From Streptococcus parasanguinis (GTDB lineage Bacteria; Bacillota; Bacilli; Lactobacillales; Streptococcaceae), in NCBI RefSeq assembly GCF_019929185.1, contig NZ_JAHZPC010000001.1, forward strand, positions 1 through 64,000: a stretch of 64,000 nt of DNA. The letters are read 5' to 3'. The translations under genes and the position numbers were made by a program. This document shows, one piece after another, positions 10,653-19,614 of this stretch (positions within the stretch are counted from its first letter, which is position 1; every line of letters starts with the position of its first letter). A model generated the notes under the pieces. That model ran no database searches, had not been told where the DNA came from, and saw only the letters and a program-made list of their open reading frames with translations.

Positions 10653-10680
10653 AGATCGATACTGTAATAAGGAAAATAGA

Positions 10681-11583
10681 ATGAATATACAACAATTACG
10701 ATATGTAGTGGCGATTGCCAATAGTGGTACTTTTCGTGAGGCTGCTGAAAAAATGTATGTGAGTCAGCCGAGCTTGTCCATATCCGTCAGAGATCTGGAA
10801 AAAGAATTGGGCTTTAAGATTTTTCGTCGGACCAGTTCGGGGACTTTTTTGACCCGTCGGGGAATGGAATTTTATGAAAAAGCGCAGGATGTGGTCAAAG
10901 GGTTTGATATTTTTCAAAATCAATATGCCAGTCCTGAAGAAGAGAAGAAAGAATTCTCTATTTCTAGTCAACACTATGACTTTTTGCCGCCTTTGATGAC
11001 GGAATTCTCGATTCGTTATCCGGAAAATAAAAACTTCCGCATCTTTGAGTCAACGACGGTCCAAATTTTGGATGAAGTGGCTCAAGGGCATAGTGAGTTG
11101 GGGATTATTTATCTCAACCGTCAAAATACCAAGGGGATTATGCAACGGGTTGATAAATTAGGACTTGAAGTGGTGGATTTGATTCCTTTTCAGACTCATA
11201 TTTACCTTCGCAAGGGACACCCTCTGGCTAAGAAGAAAAAACTGGTCATGGAAGATCTAGCTCAGTTGCCAACTGTTCGCTTTACCCAAGAAAAAGATGA
11301 GTACCTCTATTATTCAGAGAACTTTGTCGATACCAGTTCGAGCTCCCAAATGTTCAATGTAACCGACCGGGCCACTTTGAATGGGATCTTGGAGCGGACA
11401 GATGCTTATGCGACGGGATCAGGCTTTTTAGATAGCCAGTCCGTGAATGGGATCACCGTGATTCCTTTGGAAGATAACTTGGACAATAAAATGGTCTATG
11501 TCAAACGCGAAGAGATGGATCTTTCTCCTGTAGCAGAGAAGTTTGTCGAGGTCATGGTAGAATATTTTGATCAAAAGAGGTAA
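10681..11583 (+). CDS. cpsY: LysR-family transcriptional regulator (CpsY/MtaR-like)
   Basis: A 300-residue LysR regulator: an N-terminal winged helix-turn-helix (about 1-60, MNIQQLRYVVAIANSGTF) and a periplasmic-binding-like effector domain (about 90-295). Sequence and location before lspA match the streptococcal CpsY/MtaR group, which controls methionine uptake and surface-related genes in other species. It is probably co-transcribed with lspA, three bases downstream. The exact target genes here cannot be read from the sequence. Confidence 0.8.
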   Translation: MNIQQLRYVVAIANSGTFREAAEKMYVSQPSLSISVRDLEKELGFKIFRRTSSGTFLTRRGMEFYEKAQDVVKGFDIFQNQYASPEEEKKEFSISSQHYDFLPPLMTEFSIRYPENKNFRIFESTTVQILDEVAQGHSELGIIYLNRQNTKGIMQRVDKLGLEVVDLIPFQTHIYLRKGHPLAKKKKLVMEDLAQLPTVRFTQEKDEYLYYSENFVDTSSSSQMFNVTDRATLNGILERTDAYATGSGFLDSQSVNGITVIPLEDNLDNKMVYVKREEMDLSPVAEKFVEVMVEYFDQKR

Positions 11584-11586
11584 GAA

Positions 11587-12048
11587 ATGAAGAGAAAAAC
11601 AATGGTCCCAGTAGCGATCGTCCTATTGGTCCTACTGGATCAGCTGGTCAAATGGTATGTGGTGAAGAACATTCCAATGGGGGTCGTCAAATCTTTTATT
11701 CCCCATGTGGTTAGTCTGACTTATCTTCAAAACACAGGTGCAGCTTTTTCGCTTCTTGAAAATCAGCAATGGTTCTTTACCCTCATCACTCTAGTCGTGA
11801 TGGTAGGTGCCTTTTACTATCTCTATAAGCATCTCAAGGGGTCGCTTTGGATGGTGACAGGCTTGACCTTGGTTATTGCAGGTGGATTGGGGAATTTTAT
11901 TGATCGCCTGCGTCAGGGCTTTGTGGTCGATATGTTCCACCTGGATTTTATGAATTTTGCTATTTTTAATGTAGCAGATAGCTATTTGACAGTTGGAGTT
12001 TTCTTGCTCCTGATCCTGATGTTGAAAGAGGAAACGCATGGAAATTAA
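11587..12048 (+). CDS. lspA: Lipoprotein signal peptidase
   Basis: A 153-residue inner-membrane aspartyl protease (four hydrophobic segments) that cleaves the signal peptide of diacylated prolipoproteins before the +1 cysteine. The family motifs [17 protein letters not shown] and FNVADSYL are present; the last two contain the two catalytic aspartates. It would process lipoproteins such as those encoded at 33337 and 39078. It overlaps rluD by 11 bp. Confidence 0.95.
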   Translation: MKRKTMVPVAIVLLVLLDQLVKWYVVKNIPMGVVKSFIPHVVSLTYLQNTGAAFSLLENQQWFFTLITLVVMVGAFYYLYKHLKGSLWMVTGLTLVIAGGLGNFIDRLRQGFVVDMFHLDFMNFAIFNVADSYLTVGVFLLLILMLKEETHGN

Positions 12049-12928
12049 AATCGAAGTAGCCGGTGCGCGACTGGATAAGGCTTTGGCGGATTTGACTCCC
12101 TTGTCACGAGCTGTGGCCAATGAGCAGATCAAAGAAGGAAAAGTTCTGGTCAATGGGACTGTGAAAAAAGCCAAGTACACGGTCAAAGAAGGGGACATCA
12201 TCCAGTATGAAGTTCCAGAAGTAGAAGAGGTCAGCTATGAAGCAGAAGATCTGCCCTTAGACATCGTTTATGAGGACCAAGATGTTGTGGTGGTTAATAA
12301 ACCTCAAGGCATGGTTGTTCACCCAAGTGCGGGTCATACCAGTGGGACCTTGGTCAATGCGCTCTTATACCATGTCAAGGACCTTTCAGGGATCAATGGA
12401 GAATTGCGTCCAGGGATCGTTCATCGGATCGACAAAGACACGTCAGGTCTCTTGATGGTCGCAAAAAATGACCAAGCTCACGTCGCCTTAGCAGAAGAAC
12501 TAAAAGACAAAAAGTCACTACGGAAGTATTGGGCCATTGTCCATGGCAACCTTCCCAATGATCGGGGCATGATTGAAGCACCCATTGGTCGTAGTGAAAA
12601 GGACCGGAAAAAACAAGCGGTGACGGCTAAAGGAAAACCTGCAGTGACCCGTTTTCAAGTTTTGGAACGCTTTGGGAATTACACCTTGGTAGAGTTACAA
12701 CTAGAGACTGGTCGGACCCACCAAATTCGGGTGCACATGGCCTATATTGGCCATCCTGTGGCTGGAGATCCTGCTTATGGTCCTAAGAAGACCCTTAAAG
12801 GACAAGGACAGTTTCTTCATGCGCGAACACTCGGTTTTACCCACCCTCGCACAGGCGAGACCTTGGAATTTACAGCAGAAGTGCCAGCGATCTTTGAAAA
12901 AACGCTGGAAGACCTTCGAAAAGGATAA
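12038..12928 (+). CDS. rluD: RluD-type 23S rRNA pseudouridine synthase
   Basis: A 296-residue RluA-family pseudouridine synthase. It has an S4-like N-terminal RNA-binding domain (about 10-80) and a catalytic domain carrying [11 protein letters not shown] with the catalytic aspartate. In bacteria with this gene order it modifies helix 69 of 23S rRNA; the exact site here is inferred. It overlaps the end of lspA, so the two are translated together. Confidence 0.88.
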   Translation: MEIKIEVAGARLDKALADLTPLSRAVANEQIKEGKVLVNGTVKKAKYTVKEGDIIQYEVPEVEEVSYEAEDLPLDIVYEDQDVVVVNKPQGMVVHPSAGHTSGTLVNALLYHVKDLSGINGELRPGIVHRIDKDTSGLLMVAKNDQAHVALAEELKDKKSLRKYWAIVHGNLPNDRGMIEAPIGRSEKDRKKQAVTAKGKPAVTRFQVLERFGNYTLVELQLETGRTHQIRVHMAYIGHPVAGDPAYGPKKTLKGQGQFLHARTLGFTHPRTGETLEFTAEVPAIFEKTLEDLRKG

Positions 12929-13002
12929 TGAAGATGGCTGAATGGAGATTCAGTCACTTTCATTTAGATACGAAATAAATAGTATTAGAAAGAATCATAG
13001 CG

Positions 13003-14112
13003 ATGAAAGCAAAACGAATCGTCTTTAAAGTAGGGACCTCGTCGTTGACCAATCCTGATGGAAGTCTCTCCAGACAGAAGGTCAAGGTCATTACGCAGCA
13101 GTTGGCTCTCTTACATGAATCAGATCATGAGTTGATCTTGGTCTCATCAGGGGCAGTTGCTGCTGGATTTGGTGCCCTTGGTTTTAAGAAACGGCCGACC
13201 AAGGTGGCAGACAAGCAAGCTTCTGCGGCAGTTGGTCAAGGCTTACTGATGGAAGAATACACAGCCAACCTGCTCTTGCGCAACATTGTTTCTGCGCAGA
13301 TTTTGTTGACCCAGGATGATTTTGCGGACCAGCGTCGCTATAAGAATGCCCACCAGGCTCTTTCTGTCCTACTCAATCGTGGGGCCATCCCGATTATCAA
13401 TGAAAACGATACGGTCTCGATTGCCGAGTTAAAAGTAGGAGACAATGATATCTTGAGTGCGCAGGTTGCAGCCATGGTTCAAGCGGATCTTTTGGTCCTT
13501 TTAACAGATGTAGATGGCCTCTATACAGCCAATCCTTCTCAGGATCCAAGTGCTAAGCGCTTGGATCGAATCGAACACATTTCTCGTGAGATGATCGAGA
13601 TGGCTGGTGGTGCTGGCAGTAGCAACGGAACTGGTGGAATGCTGACTAAACTCAAGGCAGCGACCCTTGCGACCGAGTCAGGGGTTCCCGTCTATATTTG
13701 CTCGTCTCTCAAGCCGGATGCCTTGATCGAAGCAGCAGAAGAGCAAGCAAATGGCAGTTACTTCCTTGCAGAGGATAAGGGTTTAAAAACCCAGAAGCAA
13801 TGGCTAGCCTTTTATGCAGAAAGCAAAGGTGCCGTTTGGGTGGATGCTGGAGCAGCGCAAGCTCTGTTGGATCATGGAAAGAGTCTATTGATTTCTGGTG
13901 TGACCAAGGCAGAAGGGGATTTCTCTTATCACGACATCGTCAGCGTCTATCATCAAGAGACTGGTCAATTACTAGGAAAAGGCAAGGTCCGTCTCGGCCA
14001 ATCAGCTGTGCGCGATCTACTCCAATCTAAAAAAGCTAAGGGAATCCTTATCCACCGGGATGATTGGATCTCGGTAACTCCTGAGATTGACCTACTCTTT
14101 ACAGAATTCTAG
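13003..14112 (+). CDS. proB: Glutamate 5-kinase ProB
   Basis: A 369-residue cytoplasmic enzyme that phosphorylates glutamate, the first step of proline synthesis. The amino-acid kinase domain (about 1-260) shows VFKVGTSSL at the N-terminus, SSGAVAAG and the [12 protein letters not shown] loop. The C-terminal part (about 275-355) is a PUA domain, as in long-form ProB enzymes. Only a weak ribosome site is visible. It begins the proB-proA-proC cluster, 74 bp after rluD. Confidence 0.94.
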   Translation: MKAKRIVFKVGTSSLTNPDGSLSRQKVKVITQQLALLHESDHELILVSSGAVAAGFGALGFKKRPTKVADKQASAAVGQGLLMEEYTANLLLRNIVSAQILLTQDDFADQRRYKNAHQALSVLLNRGAIPIINENDTVSIAELKVGDNDILSAQVAAMVQADLLVLLTDVDGLYTANPSQDPSAKRLDRIEHISREMIEMAGGAGSSNGTGGMLTKLKAATLATESGVPVYICSSLKPDALIEAAEEQANGSYFLAEDKGLKTQKQWLAFYAESKGAVWVDAGAAQALLDHGKSLLISGVTKAEGDFSYHDIVSVYHQETGQLLGKGKVRLGQSAVRDLLQSKKAKGILIHRDDWISVTPEIDLLFTEF

Positions 14113-14122
14113 AGGAAAACGT

Positions 14123-15370
14123 ATGGGAACAACACAAGAACAATTAGCCATAGCGAGATCAGCTAAGAAAAGCATCAATACAGCCAGTACAGCTCTTAAA
14201 AATCAGGCTTTGGAGGCCATGGCTAGCCAGCTTTTGAAAGCGACTGAAGCCATTTTAGTAGCCAATCAAATCGATATGGAAGCAGCACGCGGCAAGATTT
14301 CTGAAGTCATGCTGGATCGCCTCTTTCTTGATCAAGAGCGGATTGCCGGTATGGCACAAGGAATTCGTGCTTTAATAGACTTGTCAGATCCAATTGGGGA
14401 AGTGCTGGATACGGAATTCTTGGAAAATGGTCTTGAAATCCAGAAAGTTCGCGTTGCCATGGGTGTTATTGGCATCATTTATGAAAGCCGGCCAAATGTG
14501 ACATCGGATGCTGCAGCGCTTGCCATCAAGAGTGGAAATGCAGTGGTTCTTCGTACTGGAAAGGATGCCTTTCATTCTGCCCAAGCGATCGTGACAGCCC
14601 TCAAGGCTGGATTGGAAGAAGCCGGACTGAATCCAGATCTTCTTCAACTGATCCAAGATACGAGTCGAGCTTCTAGCCTTGCTATGATGAAGGCTAAGGG
14701 CTATCTGGACTTGCTCATTCCACGTGGTGGTGCTGGATTGATCCAAGCGGTGGTTGAAAATGCCATTGTCCCCGTTATCGAGACAGGAACTGGGATCGTC
14801 CATGTCTATGTGGATAAGGAGGCTGACTTCCAGAAAGCCCTCGCCATTATTGAAAATGCCAAGACAAGCCGCCCATCCGTCTGCAATGCCCTGGAGGTCT
14901 TGTTGGTGGATCGAGCGATCGCGTCTGACTTCTTGCCTTTGGTCAAATCGCGTTTAGTGGATGAGCGGGAAAGATCGGTTGAGTTGCGTCTAGATGAGGA
15001 CGCACAGGCTATTATTTCGGGAACAGCAGCACAGGAGCAGGATTTTGATACCGAATTTTTAGATTATATATTAGCAGTCAAGGTCGTTGATGGAGTTGAG
15101 GAAGCGGTGGACCACATAGAAGCCCACAGCACCCATCATTCGGATGCCATTGTGACTGAAAATCCTGAGACAGCCGCTTATTTTACAAAGCAAGTAGATT
15201 CAGCAGCCGTTTATGTCAATGCGTCTACACGCTTTACAGATGGGGGTCAATTTGGCCTAGGTTGTGAAATGGGGATCTCGACGCAGAAACTCCATGCGCG
15301 TGGACCAATGGGACTGCGGGAGATGACTAGTTACAAGTATATCGTCAGTGGAAATGGTCAAGTGAGGTAA
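14123..15370 (+). CDS. proA: Glutamate-5-semialdehyde dehydrogenase ProA
   Basis: A 415-residue NADPH-dependent reductase of the aldehyde dehydrogenase superfamily that turns glutamyl-5-phosphate into the semialdehyde. The catalytic cysteine lies in [10 protein letters not shown] near residue 255. The start at 14123 ([15 protein letters not shown]) has AGAGGAAAA upstream; the longer ORF from 14087 overlaps the end of proB. It sits 10 bp from proB and 3 bp before proC. Confidence 0.94.
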   Translation: MGTTQEQLAIARSAKKSINTASTALKNQALEAMASQLLKATEAILVANQIDMEAARGKISEVMLDRLFLDQERIAGMAQGIRALIDLSDPIGEVLDTEFLENGLEIQKVRVAMGVIGIIYESRPNVTSDAAALAIKSGNAVVLRTGKDAFHSAQAIVTALKAGLEEAGLNPDLLQLIQDTSRASSLAMMKAKGYLDLLIPRGGAGLIQAVVENAIVPVIETGTGIVHVYVDKEADFQKALAIIENAKTSRPSVCNALEVLLVDRAIASDFLPLVKSRLVDERERSVELRLDEDAQAIISGTAAQEQDFDTEFLDYILAVKVVDGVEEAVDHIEAHSTHHSDAIVTENPETAAYFTKQVDSAAVYVNASTRFTDGGQFGLGCEMGISTQKLHARGPMGLREMTSYKYIVSGNGQVR

Positions 15371-15373
15371 GTC

Positions 15374-16189
15374 ATGAAAGTAGCATTTATCGGTCTTGGA
15401 AATATGGGAGCTAGTCTGGCCAAAGCGGTCGCAAAAGAAGTGGCTAGCACAGACCTGCTCTTGGTCAATCGTTCCCCACAAAAGGTGGAAGAGTTTATCA
15501 GCCAGTATGGGGGAACGGCGTCTGATCTTGAACAAGTCTTTCAAGAGGCGGAGGTCATCTTTTTAGGTGTCAAACCCTACCAAATCTGCCCTTTACTTGA
15601 AGAGTACCAGGATATTTTGGGCCAACGTTCCAATCTCCTGTTGGTTTCTATGGCAGCAGGTCTGGAACTGGAGCAAATGGCAAGTGTAGTTAAAAATGAG
15701 CGGGTGGGTCTCATCCGCATCATGCCTAATACGCCCGTAGCTATTGGTCAGGGTGTCATCAGTTTAGCCCGCTCCCAAGTAGTGACAGACCAACAGCTAG
15801 CCCAAGTCAACCGGCTTCTAGCAGGAGCAGGAGTTCTCTATGAAATCGAAGAAAAATTGATGGATCCTGCAACGGCTGTTGCAGGCTGTGGTCCAGCCTT
15901 TGTCTATCAGATGATCGAGGCCATGGCGGATGCAGGAGTAGCCTTGGGATTACCACGTAGTCAGTCTCTTCAGATGGCGGCTCAGACCTTCAAAGGGGCT
16001 GCCAGTATGGTCTTAGAGACGGGGCAACATCCTGGAAGCTTGAAGGATGCAGTTTGTAGCCCAGGTGGCTCAACCATAGCAGGAGTCAATCGCTTAGAAC
16101 AAGTCGGCCTTCGGGGCGATATTATTGCAGGTGTGGAAGCAGCCTACAAACGCACCCAAGAAATGGGACAAGAGGCAGGACAAAATTAG
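15374..16189 (+). CDS. proC: Pyrroline-5-carboxylate reductase ProC
   Basis: The 271-residue last enzyme of proline synthesis, reducing pyrroline-5-carboxylate with NAD(P)H. It has an N-terminal Rossmann fold (FIGLGNMGASLA) and a C-terminal helical dimerisation domain with the conserved CSPGGSTIAG motif. It is the last gene of proBAC. Confidence 0.95.
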   Translation: MKVAFIGLGNMGASLAKAVAKEVASTDLLLVNRSPQKVEEFISQYGGTASDLEQVFQEAEVIFLGVKPYQICPLLEEYQDILGQRSNLLLVSMAAGLELEQMASVVKNERVGLIRIMPNTPVAIGQGVISLARSQVVTDQQLAQVNRLLAGAGVLYEIEEKLMDPATAVAGCGPAFVYQMIEAMADAGVALGLPRSQSLQMAAQTFKGAASMVLETGQHPGSLKDAVCSPGGSTIAGVNRLEQVGLRGDIIAGVEAAYKRTQEMGQEAGQN

Positions 16190-16282
16190 ATAAAATAATT
16201 GGTCAAAACCAAGTTTGGAGAACGTTGACGAACTGTTCTTTTATACAAATCTAACAAATTCAGAGTTATCCAATCCTCTATT

Positions 16283-16584
16283 GAAACTTTTCGCCGTGAG
16301 AAAAGTGCCTGAAACTTAATGGTTTCAAGCACTCGGGAGTTTTGAGAGTAAAACAGTTCGGGGAACTGTTTTAGCCTGAGCCTAAAAATTGAAAAGCGAA
16401 GGGGTTCAAAACGAATTGAACACGGGCTGCGGATTGTGTCAAAAAGATAAGTTCTCCTAGAATCTAAAGATTCTGCGTCAAACTTCCTATTTTGACTTTA
16501 TCCGCAGACGCCCTCTGTATCTTGATTTAGTCATGGAACTTCTATGAAGTTCGCTGACGTCCGTTCTCACCTAAGGAAAGTTTC
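16283..16584 (-). repeat. Structured intergenic repeat family B, long copy (302 bp)
   Basis: The closing arms GAAACTTTTC (16283-16292) and GGAAAGTTTC (16575-16584), the inner GTGAG/CTCAC pair, the AGTGC..GCACT hairpin and the GAACTTC/GAAGTTC hairpin match the copies at 49867, 59477 and 63354. In place of the short second hairpin it carries about 200 bp with further helices: AAAACAGTTC/GAACTGTTTT, GTTCAA/TTGAAC, CTGCGGAT/ATCCGCAG, AGAATC/GATTCT and GTCAAA/TTTGAC. It lies between the convergent ends of proC and the ABC-F gene. Homology to the 59.6 kb copy continues outward to about 16217. Confidence 0.88.
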
Positions 16585-16605
16585 TAAGAGGACTTTATTT
16601 TCAAT

Positions 16606-16637
16606 GTAAAAGATTGGTTTTGGCCAATCTTTTTTAC
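16606..16637. terminator. Bidirectional terminator between proC and the ABC-F gene
   Basis: GTAAAAGATTGG / CCAATCTTTTTTAC stem with A-rich left and T-rich right flanks, usable from both strands. It ends two bases before the stop codon of the minus-strand gene. Confidence 0.88.
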
Positions 16638-16638
16638 G

Positions 16639-18162
16639 TTAGAGCGACTCTATTTCTACCAAACCATTTTCAGTCAGACGATAGATTTTTTGGCAGACTT
16701 CCTTGAGGAAGGTCCGATCGTGGGATACTGTAACCAGTCCGCCTGGGTAGTCTGCGAATAGGCGACGAATTTCTGGTTGGGAAGTGGGGGAAAAATTGCG
16801 AGTAGGCTCGTCCAAGAGCAGAAACTGGGGACTTGTGAGTACTAATTGAAGGAGAAAGAGTTTGCCTTGCTGGCCACCAGAAAGTTCAGAGATAGGATGG
16901 TGCATTTCAGAATAAGTAAAGTTGAGGGAGGCTAAATGCAATTGAATGGTGTTGATTTCTTCGCGATCGCCTGAATGCTGTAGAAATTGAACCGGTGTCT
17001 GAGTCAAAGGAAGGCGTTCAGTGTAATCTTGAGGCATATAGGCAGTGCGAATACTTTCATTCTTCTGTAGACTTTTCCATATCATTTTTAGGAAAGTGGA
17101 TTTCCCCACACCGTTGGAACCGATAATCCCTATTTTATCCTGTCCTAGAAGAGTAAGGGAGAGGTTCTTGACCAGGACCCGGTCACCAATGGCGAGTTCT
17201 TCCTGATCTAATAGAAGGAATCGTTTTTGAGGAGACAAGGGAGTGAGGGAAGGGAAATGCAGATTGATGATTTCCTCATCATAGGGTTGGGAAGTCATGG
17301 ATTGGAATTCTCGCTCGTAGCGCTTTTCTTGTGAGAGGAGGGACTTCATTTTCTTTGCCAGGAGACGTCCAGCAGTGCTATCTTTGGTATTTCGTAAGGA
17401 AGTTTGGACTTGCTGACGGATACGACGGTGCTTCTCCATTGTTTTTCGGTAGGTTCGTTGATCGTTGGCCGCTTGCTGAGTCTGTTGCTTGAATTGTTGC
17501 TCCCTCTGGCTACTGTAGTCTTGATAGCCTAGGTGCTCTACGATGGTTTCAGCTTCCTTGCGGTGTTTGATCTGTCTGAGGTGTATGATGGTATCCGCCG
17601 TCTGAGTCAAAAAATCCTCATGATGGGAAATAAATATTATGGTTTGGGGACTCGTTTGGATCATCTGCTGGAGCCAATCCAAGGTCTCCAAATCCAGATC
17701 GTTTGAAGGTTCATCTAAAAATAGCAATTCATGAGGACAACAAAGTTCGTGAAGCAGTTGAACTTTGAGGGCTTCTCCTCCAGATAGACTTCCGATAGCT
17801 TGATCGCTTGCAAATCGGTCGCTATTAAAATGCAATTGATCAGCCAGTCTGTAGAGGCTGGCATAGTCTAGCTCGTCCTTTCCAAAAAAATATTCTTCCA
17901 AGGTTTTCCTCTTCAATGTTTCCGGCAACGCCTGGGGAATATAGGCATAGGAGTGAAAGGAAGTGGTGATTTCTCCTTCCGTTATCAGATAATCTGGTAG
18001 GGATTTTGGGGACATAAGGACCTGAAGCAAGGAAGATTTTCCATTCCCTTCTTCGCCAATAATAGCAACTTTTTCTCCTTCATGAATGGTTAAGGACAGA
18101 TCACGAACCAGATCGCGTAAATCTTTTGTATGGCGGATGGTAAGGTGGGATAGTTTTAGCAT
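16639..18162 (-). CDS. ABC-F family ATPase, ribosome-protection type candidate
   Basis: A soluble 507-residue protein with two ABC domains and no membrane segments. Domain 1 (about 1-190) has GEEGNGKSS and LSGGE; domain 2 (about 310-507) has GSNGVGKST and LSGGQQ. Between them lies a long charged K/Q/R-rich helical linker, as in ABC-F proteins that reach the ribosomal peptidyl-transferase centre. The second Walker B is followed by TRNFSPTS in place of the usual THLD-type sequence, a trait I associate with Lsa-like resistance ABC-Fs. The attenuator leader upstream supports an antibiotic-response role against lincosamide, pleuromutilin or streptogramin A drugs. That role is inference; a housekeeping ABC-F is possible. 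Confidence 0.82.
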   Translation of the reverse strand: MLKLSHLTIRHTKDLRDLVRDLSLTIHEGEKVAIIGEEGNGKSSLLQVLMSPKSLPDYLITEGEITTSFHSYAYIPQALPETLKRKTLEEYFFGKDELDYASLYRLADQLHFNSDRFASDQAIGSLSGGEALKVQLLHELCCPHELLFLDEPSNDLDLETLDWLQQMIQTSPQTIIFISHHEDFLTQTADTIIHLRQIKHRKEAETIVEHLGYQDYSSQREQQFKQQTQQAANDQRTYRKTMEKHRRIRQQVQTSLRNTKDSTAGRLLAKKMKSLLSQEKRYEREFQSMTSQPYDEEIINLHFPSLTPLSPQKRFLLLDQEELAIGDRVLVKNLSLTLLGQDKIGIIGSNGVGKSTFLKMIWKSLQKNESIRTAYMPQDYTERLPLTQTPVQFLQHSGDREEINTIQLHLASLNFTYSEMHHPISELSGGQQGKLFLLQLVLTSPQFLLLDEPTRNFSPTSQPEIRRLFADYPGGLVTVSHDRTFLKEVCQKIYRLTENGLVEIESL

Positions 18163-18183
18163 AAGATTCCTTTCTACTGGGGC

Positions 18184-18216
18184 AAAAAAACAGCTCTACC
18201 TATTTAGTAGAGCTGT
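18184..18216 (-). terminator. Attenuator terminator just upstream of the ABC-F start
   Basis: On the minus strand a 10-bp perfect stem ACAGCTCTAC/GTAGAGCTGT (18216 to 18190) is followed by seven T. It lies only 21 bases before the start codon, inside the leader, so without antitermination the gene would be mostly off. Confidence 0.9.
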
Positions 18217-18307
18217 ATTCAAGTGGAACCCAGGCAGAAAAAGACCTTATTTAGCCAAAAAAAGTTGGAAAATAGGCAAGAGGGTACACAAAAAGAGATA
18301 GAACAAG

Positions 18308-18320
18308 CAGTCCACTAAAT
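18308..18320 (-). promoter_or_regulatory. Antiterminator strand in the ABC-F leader
   Basis: The minus-strand sequence ATTTAGTGGACTG can pair with the left arm and loop of the terminator (CAG-c-TCTACTAAAT): 10 pairs including one G-U, then one bulge, then 3 pairs. Just upstream TAAATAAA/TTTATTTA forms a hairpin that overlaps this strand and could sequester it. This is a typical two-state attenuator layout. Confidence 0.65.
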
Positions 18321-18342
18321 AAAGTATTTTATTTAACGAAAC

Positions 18343-18354
18343 TTAGTTGTTCAT
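18343..18354 (-). CDS. Three-codon leader ORF (M-N-N-stop) of the ABC-F gene
   Basis: The minus-strand ATG AAC AAC TAA has a strong ribosome site, GGAGG nine bases upstream and AAGGAG adjacent. It lies about 24 nt after the predicted transcription start. Its stop codon falls in ACTAAG, which can pair with the TTTAGT part of the antiterminator region, so a stalled ribosome could free the antiterminator. Very short leader ORFs are known upstream of several ABC-F resistance genes. Coding is inferred from position and ribosome site only. Confidence 0.7.
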   Translation of the reverse strand: MNN

Positions 18355-18384
18355 ATCTCCTTACCTCCGAATATGATTAGGTTT

Positions 18385-18413
18385 ATTCTATTCCTTTTAT
18401 TCGTTATTGTCAA
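18385..18413 (-). promoter_or_regulatory. Promoter of the ABC-F leader transcript
   Basis: Minus strand: consensus -35 TTGACA (18413-18408), exactly 17-bp spacer, -10 TAGAAT (18390-18385). The expected transcript starts near 18378 and gives a leader of about 216 nt. Confidence 0.85.
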
Positions 18414-18464
18414 GGAATTCCTTGCTTCTTATTCCCTTTTCTTTTCGGACTCGGGGGGATTTTA

Positions 18465-18473
18465 TGGTATAAT
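18465..18473 (+). promoter_or_regulatory. Extended -10 promoter of hemW, leaderless arrangement
   Basis: TGGTATAAT ends 7 bases before the ATG at 18481, so transcription should start at or one base before the start codon. No Shine-Dalgarno fits between them. Confidence 0.75.
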
Positions 18474-18480
18474 TAAAGGT

Positions 18481-19611
18481 ATGCATACAAAACCAACGTC
18501 CGCTTATGTCCACATCCCATTTTGTACCCAGATTTGTTTTTATTGTGATTTTTCGAAAGTCTTTATTAAGAACCAACCAGTCGATGCCTATTTGGATCAT
18601 TTGATCCAAGAATTTCGTCGGGAAGAAATCTCACACTTACGGACTCTCTATATTGGGGGTGGGACACCGACAGCCTTATCTGCAGATCAGCTAGCCTATC
18701 TGCTCAAGGAGCTGACCAAGTTGCTTGATCTGTCTCAGATGGAAGAGCTGACGATCGAGGCCAATCCTGGTGATTTGGATCCGGATAAGATTGCGGTCTT
18801 AAAGGATTCGCCGGTTAATCGGGTTTCATTGGGAGTGCAGACCTTTGATAATCGTTTGCTCAAGAAGATTGGTCGAAGCCACCAAGAGCAGGACATTTAT
18901 GACAATATCGACCGTCTGAAACTGGCTGGTTTTGACAATATTTCGATTGACCTCATCTATGCGCTTCCGACGCAAACCATGGAGCAGGTCAAGGAAAATG
19001 TCGCTAAGGCTCTTGCCCTTGACATTCCCCACATGAGTCTTTATAGCTTGATTCTGGAGAATCACACAGTCTTTATGAACCGCATGAGACGGGGCAAGCT
19101 TCCACTACCTAAAGAGGAGCTGGAAGCGGAGATGTTTGAATACATCATTCAGGAGTTGGAGCGTGCAGGCTTTGAGCATTACGAAATTTCTAATTTCTCC
19201 AAGCCTGGTTTTGAAAGTCGCCACAACCTCATGTATTGGGATAATGCCGAGTATTATGGCTTAGGAGCTGGTGCATCCGGCTATGTCAACGGTGTTCGCT
19301 ACAAGAATCATGGGCCTATCCGTCACTATATGCAGGCTGTTGACGAGGGAAATGCGCGTGTCCAAGAAGAGCACTTGACTCAGACAGAAATGATGGAAGA
19401 AGAGATGTTTCTAGGACTACGTAAGAAAACAGGCGTTTCCAAGAAGCGTTTTGAAGAAAAGTTTGGTGTGAATTTTGACCAACAATATGGACTAGTGGTT
19501 GAGGAATTGACCCAGCAGGGACTTTTGGTACCTGACAAGGACATTGTTCGAATGACCAAGAAAGGTCTCTTTTTAGGAGACACTGTAGCAGAGAAGTTTA
19601 TTTTGGAGTAG
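18481..19611 (+). CDS. hemW: Radical SAM protein HemW (coproporphyrinogen oxidase-like)
   Basis: A 376-residue radical SAM protein with the cluster motif CTQICFYCDF (C-x3-C-x2-C) near the N-terminus after AYVHIPFC. The CDF sequence marks the HemW group of heme chaperones/insertases rather than true oxygen-independent coproporphyrinogen oxidase (HemN). Start 18481 (MHTKPTSAYVHIPFC) is favoured: it matches the family N-terminus, and a longer ORF from 18373 would cross the promoter. The gene is expected to be leaderless. It is followed three bases later by the thioesterase gene. Confidence 0.9.
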   Translation: MHTKPTSAYVHIPFCTQICFYCDFSKVFIKNQPVDAYLDHLIQEFRREEISHLRTLYIGGGTPTALSADQLAYLLKELTKLLDLSQMEELTIEANPGDLDPDKIAVLKDSPVNRVSLGVQTFDNRLLKKIGRSHQEQDIYDNIDRLKLAGFDNISIDLIYALPTQTMEQVKENVAKALALDIPHMSLYSLILENHTVFMNRMRRGKLPLPKEELEAEMFEYIIQELERAGFEHYEISNFSKPGFESRHNLMYWDNAEYYGLGAGASGYVNGVRYKNHGPIRHYMQAVDEGNARVQEEHLTQTEMMEEEMFLGLRKKTGVSKKRFEEKFGVNFDQQYGLVVEELTQQGLLVPDKDIVRMTKKGLFLGDTVAEKFILE

Positions 19612-19614
19612 AAG

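Noticed and set aside
16283-16584. Insertion sequence or MITE with terminal inverted repeats GAAACTTTCC
   Set aside because: No transposase and no clear target duplication; homology continues past the arms in all copies, so they fit a helix better than transposon ends.
18373-18480. Longer hydrophobic N-terminus for HemW from an ATG at 18373
   Set aside because: It would span the hemW promoter and lacks a ribosome site; the family N-terminus starts at 18481.
18481-19611. Oxygen-independent coproporphyrinogen III oxidase (HemN)
   Set aside because: The cluster motif ends in CDF, and the organism type lacks a heme pathway; HemW fits better.
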